Shown here: one piece after another, positions 17,247-26,546 of the stretch
How positions within the stretch are numbered: the stretch's first letter is position 1
Layout: every line of letters starts with the position of its first letter
Source of the DNA: Gammaproteobacteria bacterium
GTDB taxonomy: Bacteria; Pseudomonadota; Gammaproteobacteria; Steroidobacterales; JABDKV01
Assembly: GCA_029862165.1 (NCBI GenBank)
Contig: JAOTXU010000002.1
Coordinates: 1 to 64,000 of the forward strand
Direction: 5' to 3'
DNA length: 64,000 nucleotides
Notes under the pieces: model-generated
The model's input: only the letters and a program-made list of their open reading frames with translations
Told to the model about the DNA's origin: nothing
Databases searched by the model: none
Made by a program: the position numbers and the translations under genes

Positions 17247-19604
17247 CTAACGCGAACTTGTCGCGGGCGTCAATTTCGCCGTCTTCTTCTGGGGCGTGGC
17301 ATCGATCGCTTTGGTATCAACCCGCAACAACAACGTAGGCAATAGCAGAAAATCCAATGCCAGTGCGAGCGTAATCGTCAGTGCCGACACCAACCCCATG
17401 TCAGCGGTCATGCGATAGCTGGACAATGCCAGCACGCCGAAGCCGGCGACCAACGCAACGGTCGTGATCCACATTGCCGTGCCGACCCGATGGAATGCAC
17501 GGCGCACGGCATCGGGCGGGGCGAGGCCGAGTTCACGACGGCCACGCAGGTATTTCGTCAGGAAATGCACTGTGTCGTCGACGACGATACCGAGTGTCAT
17601 CGACACGGTCACCGACAGACCCAGACCGACCTGGCCGACCAACAGACCCCACACGCCAAAGGCGACCAGCGCCGGTGCCAGGTTCGGGACCAGGCTGAGC
17701 AGGCCCAGCCGCACACTGCGTAGTGCGAACACCAGCAACATGGAGATGACGATCAGCGCGCCAAAAGACGCGGTCAACATGTTTCGGATATTGCGTTCCG
17801 ACAGATGCGCCCAGATGACCGATAAGCCTGTTCCGTAGGCGTGCATCCGGGTTGGGGCGTTGTCGTTTAGCCATTGACGGGCTTGTGTGTCCATATCGCG
17901 TAGTTGCGATGTCGTCGTGCCTCGCAACAGCACTCTCATTCGCGTCGCCGACTTGTCGATGTTGATCGTATTGTTCAGGTCAAGTCCAAACGGCAGCGAC
18001 AACTCGTATAGCAGCAGGTACTGAGCGGTCAGCTCACGTGTGCTGGGTAGCCGGTAGTACTCGGGGTCGTCATCGTGCATGTTTTTGTTCAGCCGCTTGA
18101 TCGTCTCGCTGAGTACACTGACGTGCACGACCTTTTCTTGTTTGCGATACCACTGTGCGAACTCTTCCAGCTTGGCCAGGTATTCCGGGTCATTAATACC
18201 GCTGACGGCTCCTGCGCCGATCGAGTACTCGATGATGTGGCCACCGGTGAGGTTCGCTTCAAGGAAATCGGTTGCCTGGCGAATCTCGTAGCTCTCGTCG
18301 AAATACGCCATCCAGTCGTCGTCGAGGTGGATCAGTAGTGTCCCCGCGCTCAATGTGACGGCCACCGCAAGGGTGGACCAGAACACCGGTCGGCAGTTGT
18401 GGATTACGAAATCTGCGATCCGGTCGCACGGCGGACAGTGCGCCGACGCTTTGTCTACCTTTACTTTGACCGGGAGCACGGACATCAGCGCGGGCAGGAA
18501 TAACACCGAATAGACGAACGCGCCCAGCACACCGATGGCGACGATATTGCCCAGGTCGCGAAACGGCGGTGCGTCGGAAAAATTCATGCTCAAGAAACCG
18601 AGCGCTGTCGTGATACTGGTGAGAAACACCGCGACCAGATTGACCCGCATGGTCTCGTAGATAGCCGTTGATTTGCTTTCACCGGTCTGCATCGTGCGCA
18701 GCAATATCGTGAGGATATGCACACTGTCGGCCACCGCCAGTGTCAGGATAATGGTCGGTGCACCGACCGAAGCGGGTGTGAGCTCTATTCCCAACCAACC
18801 GGCGCCACCGAGTCCTGTCACCATCGCCATGGTAATGACCATCATGGTGGCGAATGTGGCGGACAACGATCGCAGCGCGAGGCCCGTGATGGCGATCAAC
18901 ACGATAAACATGATTGGCGCCAGTGTTTTCATGTCGCGCTGTCCGGCTTCGCCGAAGGCATAGTCCATCATCACGCCGCCGTCGACGTATAAATCAATTT
19001 CCGGATAGCGTTCGCGAATTTGCGCGGCAAGCTCACGCCCGGCCATGGCAGCTGTGGGGACTTCTTCGACCGACGCGCCCGGGATCAGCAGGTTGACGTT
19101 GACCGCCGTCACGTGACCGGTCGGTGAAACCAGCCGGTTGACCAGCAAGGGTTCGGCCAACGCAATGTCTGAAACGCGGGCCAGTTCCTCGTTGGACAGG
19201 GCCGATGTATCCGGTACCAGATCTTCGACGATCAACTCGTCTGCACGTGCGAAGGTGTGCTGGAAATTCGTGACCGAGTCCACACGGCTTGCGAAGGGCA
19301 GCTTCCAGCTCGCCGCAGTCAGTTCGTCTACTGCGGTCAGCGTTTGGCGCGTGAACACCTTGCCGTCAGATGGCGCAAGTATAAAAAGAATGTTCTCGTC
19401 TTTGGTGTAGACGTTTTCCAGCGTCTCCAGCGCCTGTAGCTGCGGGTTGCGTTCACTAAAGAACACCCGCAAATCGGTCGTGAATGAAAGGCGAGAAACA
19501 CCTGAGCCGATGGCGGCCGCGATGAGCAGCATCACGATGATAATTGGCCAGCGGTACTGGATTGCCGCCGGTCCGAGATTGGCCTGTAGCCGGCTGATCA
19601 ACAT
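17247..19604 (-). CDS. RND-superfamily (MMPL-type) exporter
   Basis: The 785-residue polytopic protein has two repeated halves: one N-terminal helix, a large periplasmic loop, then five or six helices, each half ending in the RND/MMPL core (GAPTIILTLAVADSVHILTIL; MTLGIVVDDTVHFLTKYLRG). That matches the hopanoid/lipid-type RND exporters (HpnN/MMPL) rather than HAE1 drug pumps, which are larger. I took the ATG at 19604; a GTG 14 codons upstream extends the frame but adds no membrane feature. Substrate is unknown, with lipids or polyketide-like molecules typical. There is no adaptor or outer-membrane channel nearby. Confidence 0.9.
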   Translation of the reverse strand: MLISRLQANLGPAAIQYRWPIIIVMLLIAAAIGSGVSRLSFTTDLRVFFSERNPQLQALETLENVYTKDENILFILAPSDGKVFTRQTLTAVDELTAASWKLPFASRVDSVTNFQHTFARADELIVEDLVPDTSALSNEELARVSDIALAEPLLVNRLVSPTGHVTAVNVNLLIPGASVEEVPTAAMAGRELAAQIRERYPEIDLYVDGGVMMDYAFGEAGQRDMKTLAPIMFIVLIAITGLALRSLSATFATMMVITMAMVTGLGGAGWLGIELTPASVGAPTIILTLAVADSVHILTILLRTMQTGESKSTAIYETMRVNLVAVFLTSITTALGFLSMNFSDAPPFRDLGNIVAIGVLGAFVYSVLFLPALMSVLPVKVKVDKASAHCPPCDRIADFVIHNCRPVFWSTLAVAVTLSAGTLLIHLDDDWMAYFDESYEIRQATDFLEANLTGGHIIEYSIGAGAVSGINDPEYLAKLEEFAQWYRKQEKVVHVSVLSETIKRLNKNMHDDDPEYYRLPSTRELTAQYLLLYELSLPFGLDLNNTINIDKSATRMRVLLRGTTTSQLRDMDTQARQWLNDNAPTRMHAYGTGLSVIWAHLSERNIRNMLTASFGALIVISMLLVFALRSVRLGLLSLVPNLAPALVAFGVWGLLVGQVGLGLSVTVSMTLGIVVDDTVHFLTKYLRGRRELGLAPPDAVRRAFHRVGTAMWITTVALVAGFGVLALSSYRMTADMGLVSALTITLALALDFLLLPTLLLRVDTKAIDATPQKKTAKLTPATSSR

Positions 19605-19994
19605 GCGTGGTCTCGCGAATCGACAACTCTGCCCAGGCAGGTGCACTCAGACGACGCTCCCGGACTTAGTTGCCTACCACCTTGTGGCCGCGTGGCCTGC
19701 CCGGCAATTCGGGCATATACCTAGAATCGGGAGGAGGTTGCAGCTGGCTGGAGTTTTTGTCGATCTACACGCATTGCTGCCGTCAGCATCGCGATGATCT
19801 CGGAAGGATGTGATGCGGGGAATGACGACCAATTTCACTAAGAAATACTTTGAACGGCAGGAATTTCATCTGGCATATGCTCATTTCACGCCTATACTTT
19901 GATTTTGAGCAACCCCTGAAACTCGGCTTAGATCGAGTCTAAACTGAGATAAATTGCCGCGCTAAGGCAGTAAAGGCCACAAAGGAGGATCGAG
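19605..19994. other. Intergenic region holding a peptidase gene relic
   Basis: This 390-bp gap separates the divergent RND exporter and lipoprotein genes. Apart from the relic at 19748-19813 there is no gene. An AAAGGAGG ribosome-binding site (19980-19987) precedes the lipoprotein ATG. Promoters are expected on both sides but no clear boxes stand out. Confidence 0.6.
19748..19813 (+). pseudogene. Relic of a metallopeptidase gene (paralogue of 14252-15061)
   Basis: The segment 19751-19802 matches 14885-14936 at about 44 of 52 bases by eye, and the reading frame is kept: FLSIYTHCCRQHRDDL versus LLSTYLHCCRRHRDDL. The frame then hits a TGA at 19811. Nothing matching the catalytic HExxH part is found next to it. 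It is most simply a leftover of a duplicated or recombined gene copy. Confidence 0.7.
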
Positions 19995-20594
19995 ATGAAC
20001 ATTAGATCTATGACGGTGTTTGCTGTGTTGATTATCACGCTGGCAGCGGGGTGTTGGCACGATACTACAGGGTCAGGCAAAAAGACTGCTACAGCCGCCA
20101 AGCAGCATCAAGCGACTTTGGAATGTCCCACGGACCTGGAACAGTACTGCGGTGGCTGGGACGTACATTCAACGAATATCGTTCCGGCGAACGAACACAT
20201 AACGCAACACGAAAACTTCGTTATTGGAAAGAAAAATTCGGGTGCTAACCAGACACTTGCATTGTTTCCCCGGGGAAACTTGCTAATGCGTTGGAACTCC
20301 AGCCGAGTTGACCTCAAAGAAATTCCATCGACTGGAACTCCTGAGTGCCTGGTGGGTAGAGTGCAGATCGGTACTCACAGTGGGGGGCACAATTGGCATG
20401 GCATTACACTGCGTGTTGACACGAAAACCGTAACTCCGGAAATCGGAGTAGAAGACGAACTTATCATGTGCTTAACCGTTCAGCAGGGTGGTGCGTGGCC
20501 CACTGCATGTGCGCCGACTACCTGCGAATACGAACTTTTGGACGGTGAGGTCGATCCGCGGAGTCACGGCGGACGTGCTCACTCCTATGATTAA
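19995..20594 (+). CDS. Lipoprotein of unknown function, convergent with subtilase
   Basis: The 199-residue protein carries a lipoprotein signal with lipobox LAAGC (Cys at about residue 20). The mature part has six further cysteines (CPTDLEQYCGGW, PECLVG, IMCLT, ACAPTTCEYE) and beta-rich sequence, suggesting a disulfide-stabilised periplasmic or outer-membrane domain. No family is recognised. It has a strong ribosome-binding site. Its 3' end overlaps the convergent S8 protease gene by 4 bp, so the two genes form a tight tail-to-tail pair. An inhibitor, substrate or adaptor for the protease is conceivable, only from position. Confidence 0.7.
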   Translation: MNIRSMTVFAVLIITLAAGCWHDTTGSGKKTATAAKQHQATLECPTDLEQYCGGWDVHSTNIVPANEHITQHENFVIGKKNSGANQTLALFPRGNLLMRWNSSRVDLKEIPSTGTPECLVGRVQIGTHSGGHNWHGITLRVDTKTVTPEIGVEDELIMCLTVQQGGAWPTACAPTTCEYELLDGEVDPRSHGGRAHSYD

Positions 20595-22675
20595 GCCCCG
20601 CGACGCCTCTTGAAAAATTTCCAGGTAGCCAGCGATAGGAGCAGTCCCAATAACAGTGCCAGCATCTCGATCATTGACAGACCGCCGACGGTAATTGTCA
20701 CCGATTGCTCGAGGTTGGCCAGTTTTGCTTTTATGTCTGTGGTGTCCTGAGTCATAGAGCCTGAGACACCTCGGACCCGGACTTGGGCAACGCCGTCGCA
20801 GTCTGTCGGTACCGTTTCGTCGTCTGAGACGATCTGCGCGAGTAATGTGTTCTCTGACTCAAACGTGACCCTCACGCCACTCAGCGGCTGTCCGTTTCGC
20901 TGCACGTTGACCCGTATAAATGTTTCGCGACCGGACCACAACCGTACCATCGGTGCGGCGGTGATAGTGAGGAGAGTGTTGGACGTACCGGCAAGTTCGA
21001 TGGAGTGCGCTATGTTAAGAATACCGGCGCCATACTTGTGGGATTCCAAAGGATCTGACGGGGCAGTTACGCCCAAGGCAAGCCAGTCTCGTATTGTGGC
21101 CGGCTGCGTGCCGGGCGCCCAACTCAATAACAATGCTGCGGCGCCCGCGACAAACGGCGCGGCAGCCGATGTATCGGCAAAGGTATGGTAGTAATCGCCG
21201 GCGGTACCCTGGTCCGTGTTCCAGCCATCCGGACCGGATATGTCGGTCGTATTGATCGAAGCTCCTGGCGCGGCCAAGGTCACCGTACCAACCGGCATCC
21301 ATTTGCTGGTAGTCAGAATTTTGTCATCAGTGCCTATCGCGCCGACCGCAATTAGGTCCTTGTTCGTAGACAACGAAGCTGGCCACTCAACATTCGTCGT
21401 GCCGTTTCCGACGGAAAACACCAGAACTTTCCCAGCCGCAATCGCGGTGTCTATTGCATTGTTGACAATAATGAAATCCTGACCGGCCCCCACACCGGGC
21501 GAGAATCCCCAACTGTTGCTCAATACGTCCGCGTCCAGCTCCACTGCGGCAAGAAGGCCGTTTTGAAGTATGTATGGAGTTGTGACGTATGATCCATCAC
21601 TGTCGAATATGCGAATCGGAATGATCTTGCCACCCCAAATTGTCCCGGCAACACCGGTACTATTATTAGTTATTGCCGCTGCAACACCGGCACTGGCCAT
21701 TCCGTGCGCGTCGTCCTTGGATGGCTGTGGATCGTTGTCATCGTAGTAGGCGTCATATGATGCAAGAATCTTGTCTTTTAAGTCGTTATGATTTACATCG
21801 ATTCCGTCATCGACGATGGCGATCTTTACATTACAACCGCCAATTGTATATTCCCAGGCATCCGGTGCATTTATTTGGGCGAATTCAGGCTTCTGATGGC
21901 CGAACTTATAGTACGCATCATTTGGCCAGGATACTGGCACCAAAGGCGAAGGGGCAAAAAAGGAAATTTCTTGCGGGTCGAATTGGGGCCCAGGGACAAC
22001 TTGCTTCGGTGTGATGAGCAATGTGTTCGGTGCAGCATGGAGAACGCTTGGGTGATTCTTGAGATCTTCAAGTCTTTGGAGCCCTTCTTGCGGGGATAGA
22101 CCGTCAAATTCTATTAAACGTTGCTTGACTCGAAATTTTTCTAGCGGTTGGTTTTCGACAAACTGATTTTTCTTTTTGGTCGTCGCACCCGCATTTTCCA
22201 GTATGGCATCGATTTCTGGATCAGTGAGTTCCGGATTAAAATTGACAACGAATTCGTCAATCAGAGCTTTGTGAGAATCGCCTTCCTGCACCACAGGATA
22301 AACTCGTTTAGCGCCCTGTATGTCATCAATTATCTGGCGGAATTCTTCTGGGCTTGTTGTTTTTTTGTTTCGCCGGAGCAGAATGACCCCGTAGCGGCTT
22401 GTCGCTGAGCGCTCAAGGTCGAATTCATCACTAGACGCCAAGTCGTCGTTGAAATCTTCCGTGGGAATCGCTGCATAGTCATTGGATATTTCAAGACCGT
22501 AAGACCAGCCGTTTGGATCTTTTAGTTCAGTTTTCGGATTGTTATTGTCCACGACAACTTCTTCTTGAAACGTCGCATTGTCAAAGCCCACGAAATCTTT
22601 TTTTTGAGCCGCCGCATCAGCAAAGATCAGCATTGGCATGATCAGCAATAACATCCGGCTATTCATGTTTGCCAC
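20591..22675 (-). CDS. Tail-anchored subtilisin-like serine protease (S8)
   Basis: The 694 residues show a signal peptide (about 1-23), a long pro-region (24-225) ending in a fervidolysin-like propeptide (VLHAAPNTLLI), then a catalytic S8 domain. The triad is D289 (IAIVDDGID), H324 (DAHGMASAG, instead of the usual HGTHVAG) and S503 (DTSAAAPFVAG); oxyanion N424. A beta domain (about 565-660) follows, then GG, a hydrophobic helix and a basic end (FFKRRRGA, 664-694), reminiscent of GlyGly-CTERM-type tails. It should sit in the inner membrane with the protease domain in the periplasm, or be processed by a rhomboid-type sortase. It starts 21 bp after the CHAT gene, so the two are probably co-transcribed. 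Confidence 0.9.
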   Translation of the reverse strand: MANMNSRMLLLIMPMLIFADAAAQKKDFVGFDNATFQEEVVVDNNNPKTELKDPNGWSYGLEISNDYAAIPTEDFNDDLASSDEFDLERSATSRYGVILLRRNKKTTSPEEFRQIIDDIQGAKRVYPVVQEGDSHKALIDEFVVNFNPELTDPEIDAILENAGATTKKKNQFVENQPLEKFRVKQRLIEFDGLSPQEGLQRLEDLKNHPSVLHAAPNTLLITPKQVVPGPQFDPQEISFFAPSPLVPVSWPNDAYYKFGHQKPEFAQINAPDAWEYTIGGCNVKIAIVDDGIDVNHNDLKDKILASYDAYYDDNDPQPSKDDAHGMASAGVAAAITNNSTGVAGTIWGGKIIPIRIFDSDGSYVTTPYILQNGLLAAVELDADVLSNSWGFSPGVGAGQDFIIVNNAIDTAIAAGKVLVFSVGNGTTNVEWPASLSTNKDLIAVGAIGTDDKILTTSKWMPVGTVTLAAPGASINTTDISGPDGWNTDQGTAGDYYHTFADTSAAAPFVAGAAALLLSWAPGTQPATIRDWLALGVTAPSDPLESHKYGAGILNIAHSIELAGTSNTLLTITAAPMVRLWSGRETFIRVNVQRNGQPLSGVRVTFESENTLLAQIVSDDETVPTDCDGVAQVRVRGVSGSMTQDTTDIKAKLANLEQSVTITVGGLSMIEMLALLLGLLLSLATWKFFKRRRGA

Positions 22676-22696
22676 CTCAAAAAATACATGTGTAGT

Positions 22697-25600
22697 TCAA
22701 CGCCATTCGCCTTGCAGGACGAAGCCGCCCCAGTAAAAGGGGTTAGCCCAGCGCCTTTCATGCGCCATTTCCAGTTGGGCGCTACGCAGCGCGGCGACGG
22801 CACTCTTGCCGTCTAAGAGCATACTTTTATAAAACCTGGTCATTAGCTCTGCGGTCGCCCTATCGGGGACCTGCCAGAGGCTTGCAACGATGCTCGAGGC
22901 ACCGGCATACATGAAACCCTGCGTAAGCCCAAGCAGGCCTTCACCTCGAATTTCTCTGCCAAGTGCTGTATCACACGCGCTTAGCACGACGAGTTCCGCG
23001 TTAAGAGCGAGATTGTAGACGTCGGGTAAGCGGAAGAATCCGTTTTGTACTGATCCATCGCGGTCGCGAGTTGAGAATACGAGTGTTGATAGGGCCGGCT
23101 GTCGGGCGTCAATCACACCGTGCGTCGCAAAATGTATGAACCTGAAATCTTCCAGGTCGGCATTGACGGCGAAATCCTTGCTCGCCTCGAATCCAGTCGC
23201 GACCATTTGTTTTGATGCCGGGACGAGCGCCGATATTTCGTCAATTTCTCGCCCGCTGAAGGTTAGTCTCGTATATGTCGGGTTGTTGTCAGGCTCATTG
23301 GCTGACGTTGTTGGGTGGTTGGCCGTTGCCGCACTCGTTGCAAACCGTCGATCGGAAGTACTGAACACTGGATCGCCAATCAGTGCGATCGTCTTCGAGG
23401 GTTGCGTCGCCGTATTTCGATAGTTTCTCTGGGCAGCGACCGCTGTGATTGAAGGGACTACCGCAATCGAATAGGTGTCGACCAGCCGGGATTGTCCGTC
23501 CATGGACAAAACGGCAAACGGCAAATACTGGAGCGCACCGTCGGCCGCAATCACCATCCGGGTTTTGCCTTGGACGTTCGCAAGGGCGGGCGTGACAATT
23601 TGCTGCGTTAGTGCGATCAAATCGCGCTGCATTTGTCTGCGTTTGGCGGCATCACGATTGGCTGACTTCAATCCGTTGTAGATTCGACGAGACAGCGCAT
23701 CGATCTCCGACCGAGACGCAATCTCATAACCACTCAGAGTCTCGTCGGTGATTGCCCAAACGTAGCTGGCCTCACGACCGAGCGCGTACTGCAACAACAC
23801 TGTATCGGGATCAATCTGGGCTTGAATTTGGTCAACCGTTAAAATAGTCGGATCGTTGAACTCGGCGTATCGCGGATGGGTGCGGCGCGTATCAGCAGCG
23901 AGTACGTCAAGCTCGGTTCGTACTATTTGCATATCAGCGACAATGGGTTGTACATCGTCAATAGCTTTACCTGCGGCCAACGCTCGGTCTCGTTGATATT
24001 GCAGTTCTGCCAATTTTTCGTTCAGATTTTTCTTGTGGGAGAGAATGCTCTCGTCAACGCTGCTGGAAAAGTTGACTGCAGCCTCGTTTATCAAATCTAC
24101 CGTGGCACGCGCCCTGGCTCTTTCTGCAATCTCGAAGGCTGAACGCAAGTATTCCTGGCCTGACCCGTCGTCCGGGGCAGCGATATACGCATTCATTTGC
24201 AATGCAATAAGCTCTTCATAGTAGTTGGCCCGTGAACCCAAAAAAACAGCCCGTAGTTCCGGTTCGCCCACATCTGTGCGCGATGCTTCAACCTGGTCAA
24301 TAGCGGAGCGATAGAGTTTGATAGCCTGGTCGATGTTTGTTGATCGTGCCCCTCTTGCCAGTTCTAACAGAGACTGCGCGTGACCGTATTGCGAGGCAAT
24401 GTTCGAATAGACGTCCCGAGCGCGTATGAGCCACTCTTCGCTCAGTCGCGATTTTCCGGATGCGGCATACAAACGACCGAATTGCAGAGCCGCGTCCGCA
24501 CCAATGCGGTTGACGCCGGTCGCCGATGCAGTTTGTTGTGCCTGTTGCAGATCGGTTTCTGCTTGACTGTAGTTACCGGCATCAATACGGTAACCGGCCC
24601 GCTGAATGTGGACACGCGCTTGTTCTGCTGGCGTGGTATCGATTTCGAGTGCTTTCCCGTATGACTCAGAAGCTGCTTCGTTGTCGCCCAATAAGCGTTC
24701 GGTGGTGGCCAGACTTCGCAGAGTAGCTGCTTCACTCCGCCCATCATTTGCAGCCTTCGTGAGTGGAAGCGCGCGCTTAAAGTATTTCCTTGCCTGATCT
24801 AATTCCCCTATGGAAAGGTATGTGGACCCGAGCCCCGCTAGAGATCTGGCCTGACCTCCCGTGTTGTTGCGTTCATCGTGAATGTTAAGGGCCGAAAAAA
24901 AGTGTTTCAGCGCATCGTTCGGTCTGCCCAACTCGAGCTGTGCGGCCGCGAGGTTATCAAGGGTGTCTGCCCGCCACGCTGCTTCCCGGTCGACGGGAAT
25001 GAGTTCAAGCAGTCGCTGATAGGTACCGACTGCTCTAATGAGTTGACCGCTCTCTTGGTCAATGACTGCAAGATTCGCCAGTGGGTTTAACTCAGCCGAC
25101 CATTCCTCAAGGCGACGGAATTCGTTGGCAGCACGGGAAAAATAATCGCTGGCCGGAGTCCAGTCACTCCGATAGAAATAAGTAAGGCCAATATTGTTCA
25201 GAGTCTGTGCCAAATCGTAGTTCTGCTTGGCCGTAGTTTGGGCCTCGAGCACAGCTTTAAAGAGATTCAGCGCTTGGTCGTAAGTATCCTCCGCCCGATC
25301 TTTGTCTATCGCATGAGCCTCGCTGGCGGCTTCGATAAGTGCTGCCGCCTGCAAGTGCAAAGCGTTGTTTTGTAGTCTGGTGTCGCCGATGCGCTCATAA
25401 AGCGTAGCAGCAGCAGCGGCTTCGTCGGCCGCACCAGTCCAATTACCAGCATGCCAATACGTTAGTTGTGCAATGGCATATCGACTGCGCGCTTGTTCTG
25501 CAACATTGTCGGTGCGCTCCCACAAGTCCAGCGCGCTCCGGTAGAAATCCAATGCTTTTTGCCATGACTTGTCCTCATCCAGGTAGGCAGCTGCCGCTGC

Positions 25601-26077
25601 GTTGGTCATCAGACGGTGCGCCGAGACTGTCGTATCGTCATTCAACTTCGCTATGTTTATCGAGTATTGTCCAATTGCTCCCGTGTACTCGTCAGTACTG
25701 ATTTCGATGTCGTACGATGCAGTTTGCGAAACGTCGAGGAACAGAGTTTCCCGATCATCCCTGAATGTTGGTGAACTGATTGCTATTGAGGCGGGCGGAC
25801 CGATTTGCAGGACAAGATCGAGCCCGTCTTGAGTAAGCGTCAAAAGGTATTGGCCCGGCGCCAGATCGGCGATGAACAGATGCGATTGATCAGCCGCCAG
25901 CTGTGAGGCCTGTGTTTGACCGACATCGAGTTTGGTTTGGGTGGAGGTGTCAGCACCGATTGCCGCCCAGGGCGGTAAGGAAAGCAGCGATGTGACTAAG
26001 AAATAGGTCGAGACATTCCGTCGCAACGTGGATTGTGAATTACTTCCGAGCTGGGACAGCTCACGGGCAGCCGACAT
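22697..26077 (-). CDS. Secreted TPR-CHAT protease
   Basis: The 1126 residues (from ATG 26077) begin with a signal peptide (hydrophobic about 25-42, ending AIGA). A beta-rich pre-peptidase-like domain follows (LFIADLAPGQYLLTLTQDG), then about 13 tetratricopeptide repeats (roughly 165-640), a coiled linker (KKNLNEKLAELQYQRDRAL) and a C-terminal CHAT (caspase-like) protease domain. The catalytic dyad is intact: H986 (HFATHG) and C1035 (LSACDTALG). CHAT proteases cut specific substrates when TPRs sense a partner. Known TPR-CHATs of CRISPR type III-E and gasdermin systems are cytosolic; this one should be exported. The open frame extends 53 codons upstream, but that part is not protein-like and precedes the signal peptide. 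Confidence 0.9.
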   Translation of the reverse strand: MSAARELSQLGSNSQSTLRRNVSTYFLVTSLLSLPPWAAIGADTSTQTKLDVGQTQASQLAADQSHLFIADLAPGQYLLTLTQDGLDLVLQIGPPASIAISSPTFRDDRETLFLDVSQTASYDIEISTDEYTGAIGQYSINIAKLNDDTTVSAHRLMTNAAAAAYLDEDKSWQKALDFYRSALDLWERTDNVAEQARSRYAIAQLTYWHAGNWTGAADEAAAAATLYERIGDTRLQNNALHLQAAALIEAASEAHAIDKDRAEDTYDQALNLFKAVLEAQTTAKQNYDLAQTLNNIGLTYFYRSDWTPASDYFSRAANEFRRLEEWSAELNPLANLAVIDQESGQLIRAVGTYQRLLELIPVDREAAWRADTLDNLAAAQLELGRPNDALKHFFSALNIHDERNNTGGQARSLAGLGSTYLSIGELDQARKYFKRALPLTKAANDGRSEAATLRSLATTERLLGDNEAASESYGKALEIDTTPAEQARVHIQRAGYRIDAGNYSQAETDLQQAQQTASATGVNRIGADAALQFGRLYAASGKSRLSEEWLIRARDVYSNIASQYGHAQSLLELARGARSTNIDQAIKLYRSAIDQVEASRTDVGEPELRAVFLGSRANYYEELIALQMNAYIAAPDDGSGQEYLRSAFEIAERARARATVDLINEAAVNFSSSVDESILSHKKNLNEKLAELQYQRDRALAAGKAIDDVQPIVADMQIVRTELDVLAADTRRTHPRYAEFNDPTILTVDQIQAQIDPDTVLLQYALGREASYVWAITDETLSGYEIASRSEIDALSRRIYNGLKSANRDAAKRRQMQRDLIALTQQIVTPALANVQGKTRMVIAADGALQYLPFAVLSMDGQSRLVDTYSIAVVPSITAVAAQRNYRNTATQPSKTIALIGDPVFSTSDRRFATSAATANHPTTSANEPDNNPTYTRLTFSGREIDEISALVPASKQMVATGFEASKDFAVNADLEDFRFIHFATHGVIDARQPALSTLVFSTRDRDGSVQNGFFRLPDVYNLALNAELVVLSACDTALGREIRGEGLLGLTQGFMYAGASSIVASLWQVPDRATAELMTRFYKSMLLDGKSAVAALRSAQLEMAHERRWANPFYWGGFVLQGEWR

Positions 26078-26354
26078 CCGAATCCCGCGCGTGTGGATAC
26101 ACCTCAATAATAGATCAGGCTGGGCGATCCTGGGGGAAGAAAGGGGTGGCCAGTCCAAGAAAAACGACAATTCCGCCAGGAACGGCCAGCCAAGAGCGAT
26201 GCTCGAGCCGCCCGGCCAACCGTGGCGGGCCGGCATTGCTGCAGACGATGGCGCTCAAGGGTATGTACTTTTCACGATTGACCGCAGGGCTGACGGGGCT
26301 ACGCTAAGAGGGACGCTAGCTTAAGCAGGCGCCTGACTCCGAGGAGGAAGCGAT

Positions 26355-26546
26355 ATGTATCTTCTGACTGTAATTATCGTGCTTGCCACGATCGCCACAA
26401 TTGCCACGCTCGTGATGGGGCTGGTATCGATGGCCCGCGGTGGCGACTACGACTTAAAACATAGCGAGCACTTGATGTATACGCGTGTGGGTATTCAGGG
26501 CGGAGCCGTGTTGCTCATGCTGATTGCTCTGTTCCTCCTCGCCTAA
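26355..26546 (+). CDS. Small HIG1-like twin-transmembrane protein
   Basis: The 63-residue protein has two hydrophobic helices (about 2-26 and 45-62) joined by a polar loop (SMARGGDYDLKHSEHLMYTRV), the layout of the bacterial HIG1-domain/twin-transmembrane family that is often found near respiratory genes. A GAGGAGGAAG site precedes the ATG, supporting translation. The 3' end overlaps that of the convergent FlgO-like gene by 4 bp, and the gene is divergent from the TPR-CHAT gene. Whether it belongs to the sigma/CHAT block is unclear. Confidence 0.75.
   Translation: MYLLTVIIVLATIATIATLVMGLVSMARGGDYDLKHSEHLMYTRVGIQGGAVLLMLIALFLLA

Noticed and set aside
22697-26077. TPR-CHAT as the partner of a CRISPR type III-E effector (Craspase)
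   Set aside because: No gRAMP, Cas1, repeat array or gasdermin-like gene lies in the window, and this TPR-CHAT has a signal peptide, unlike Craspase.
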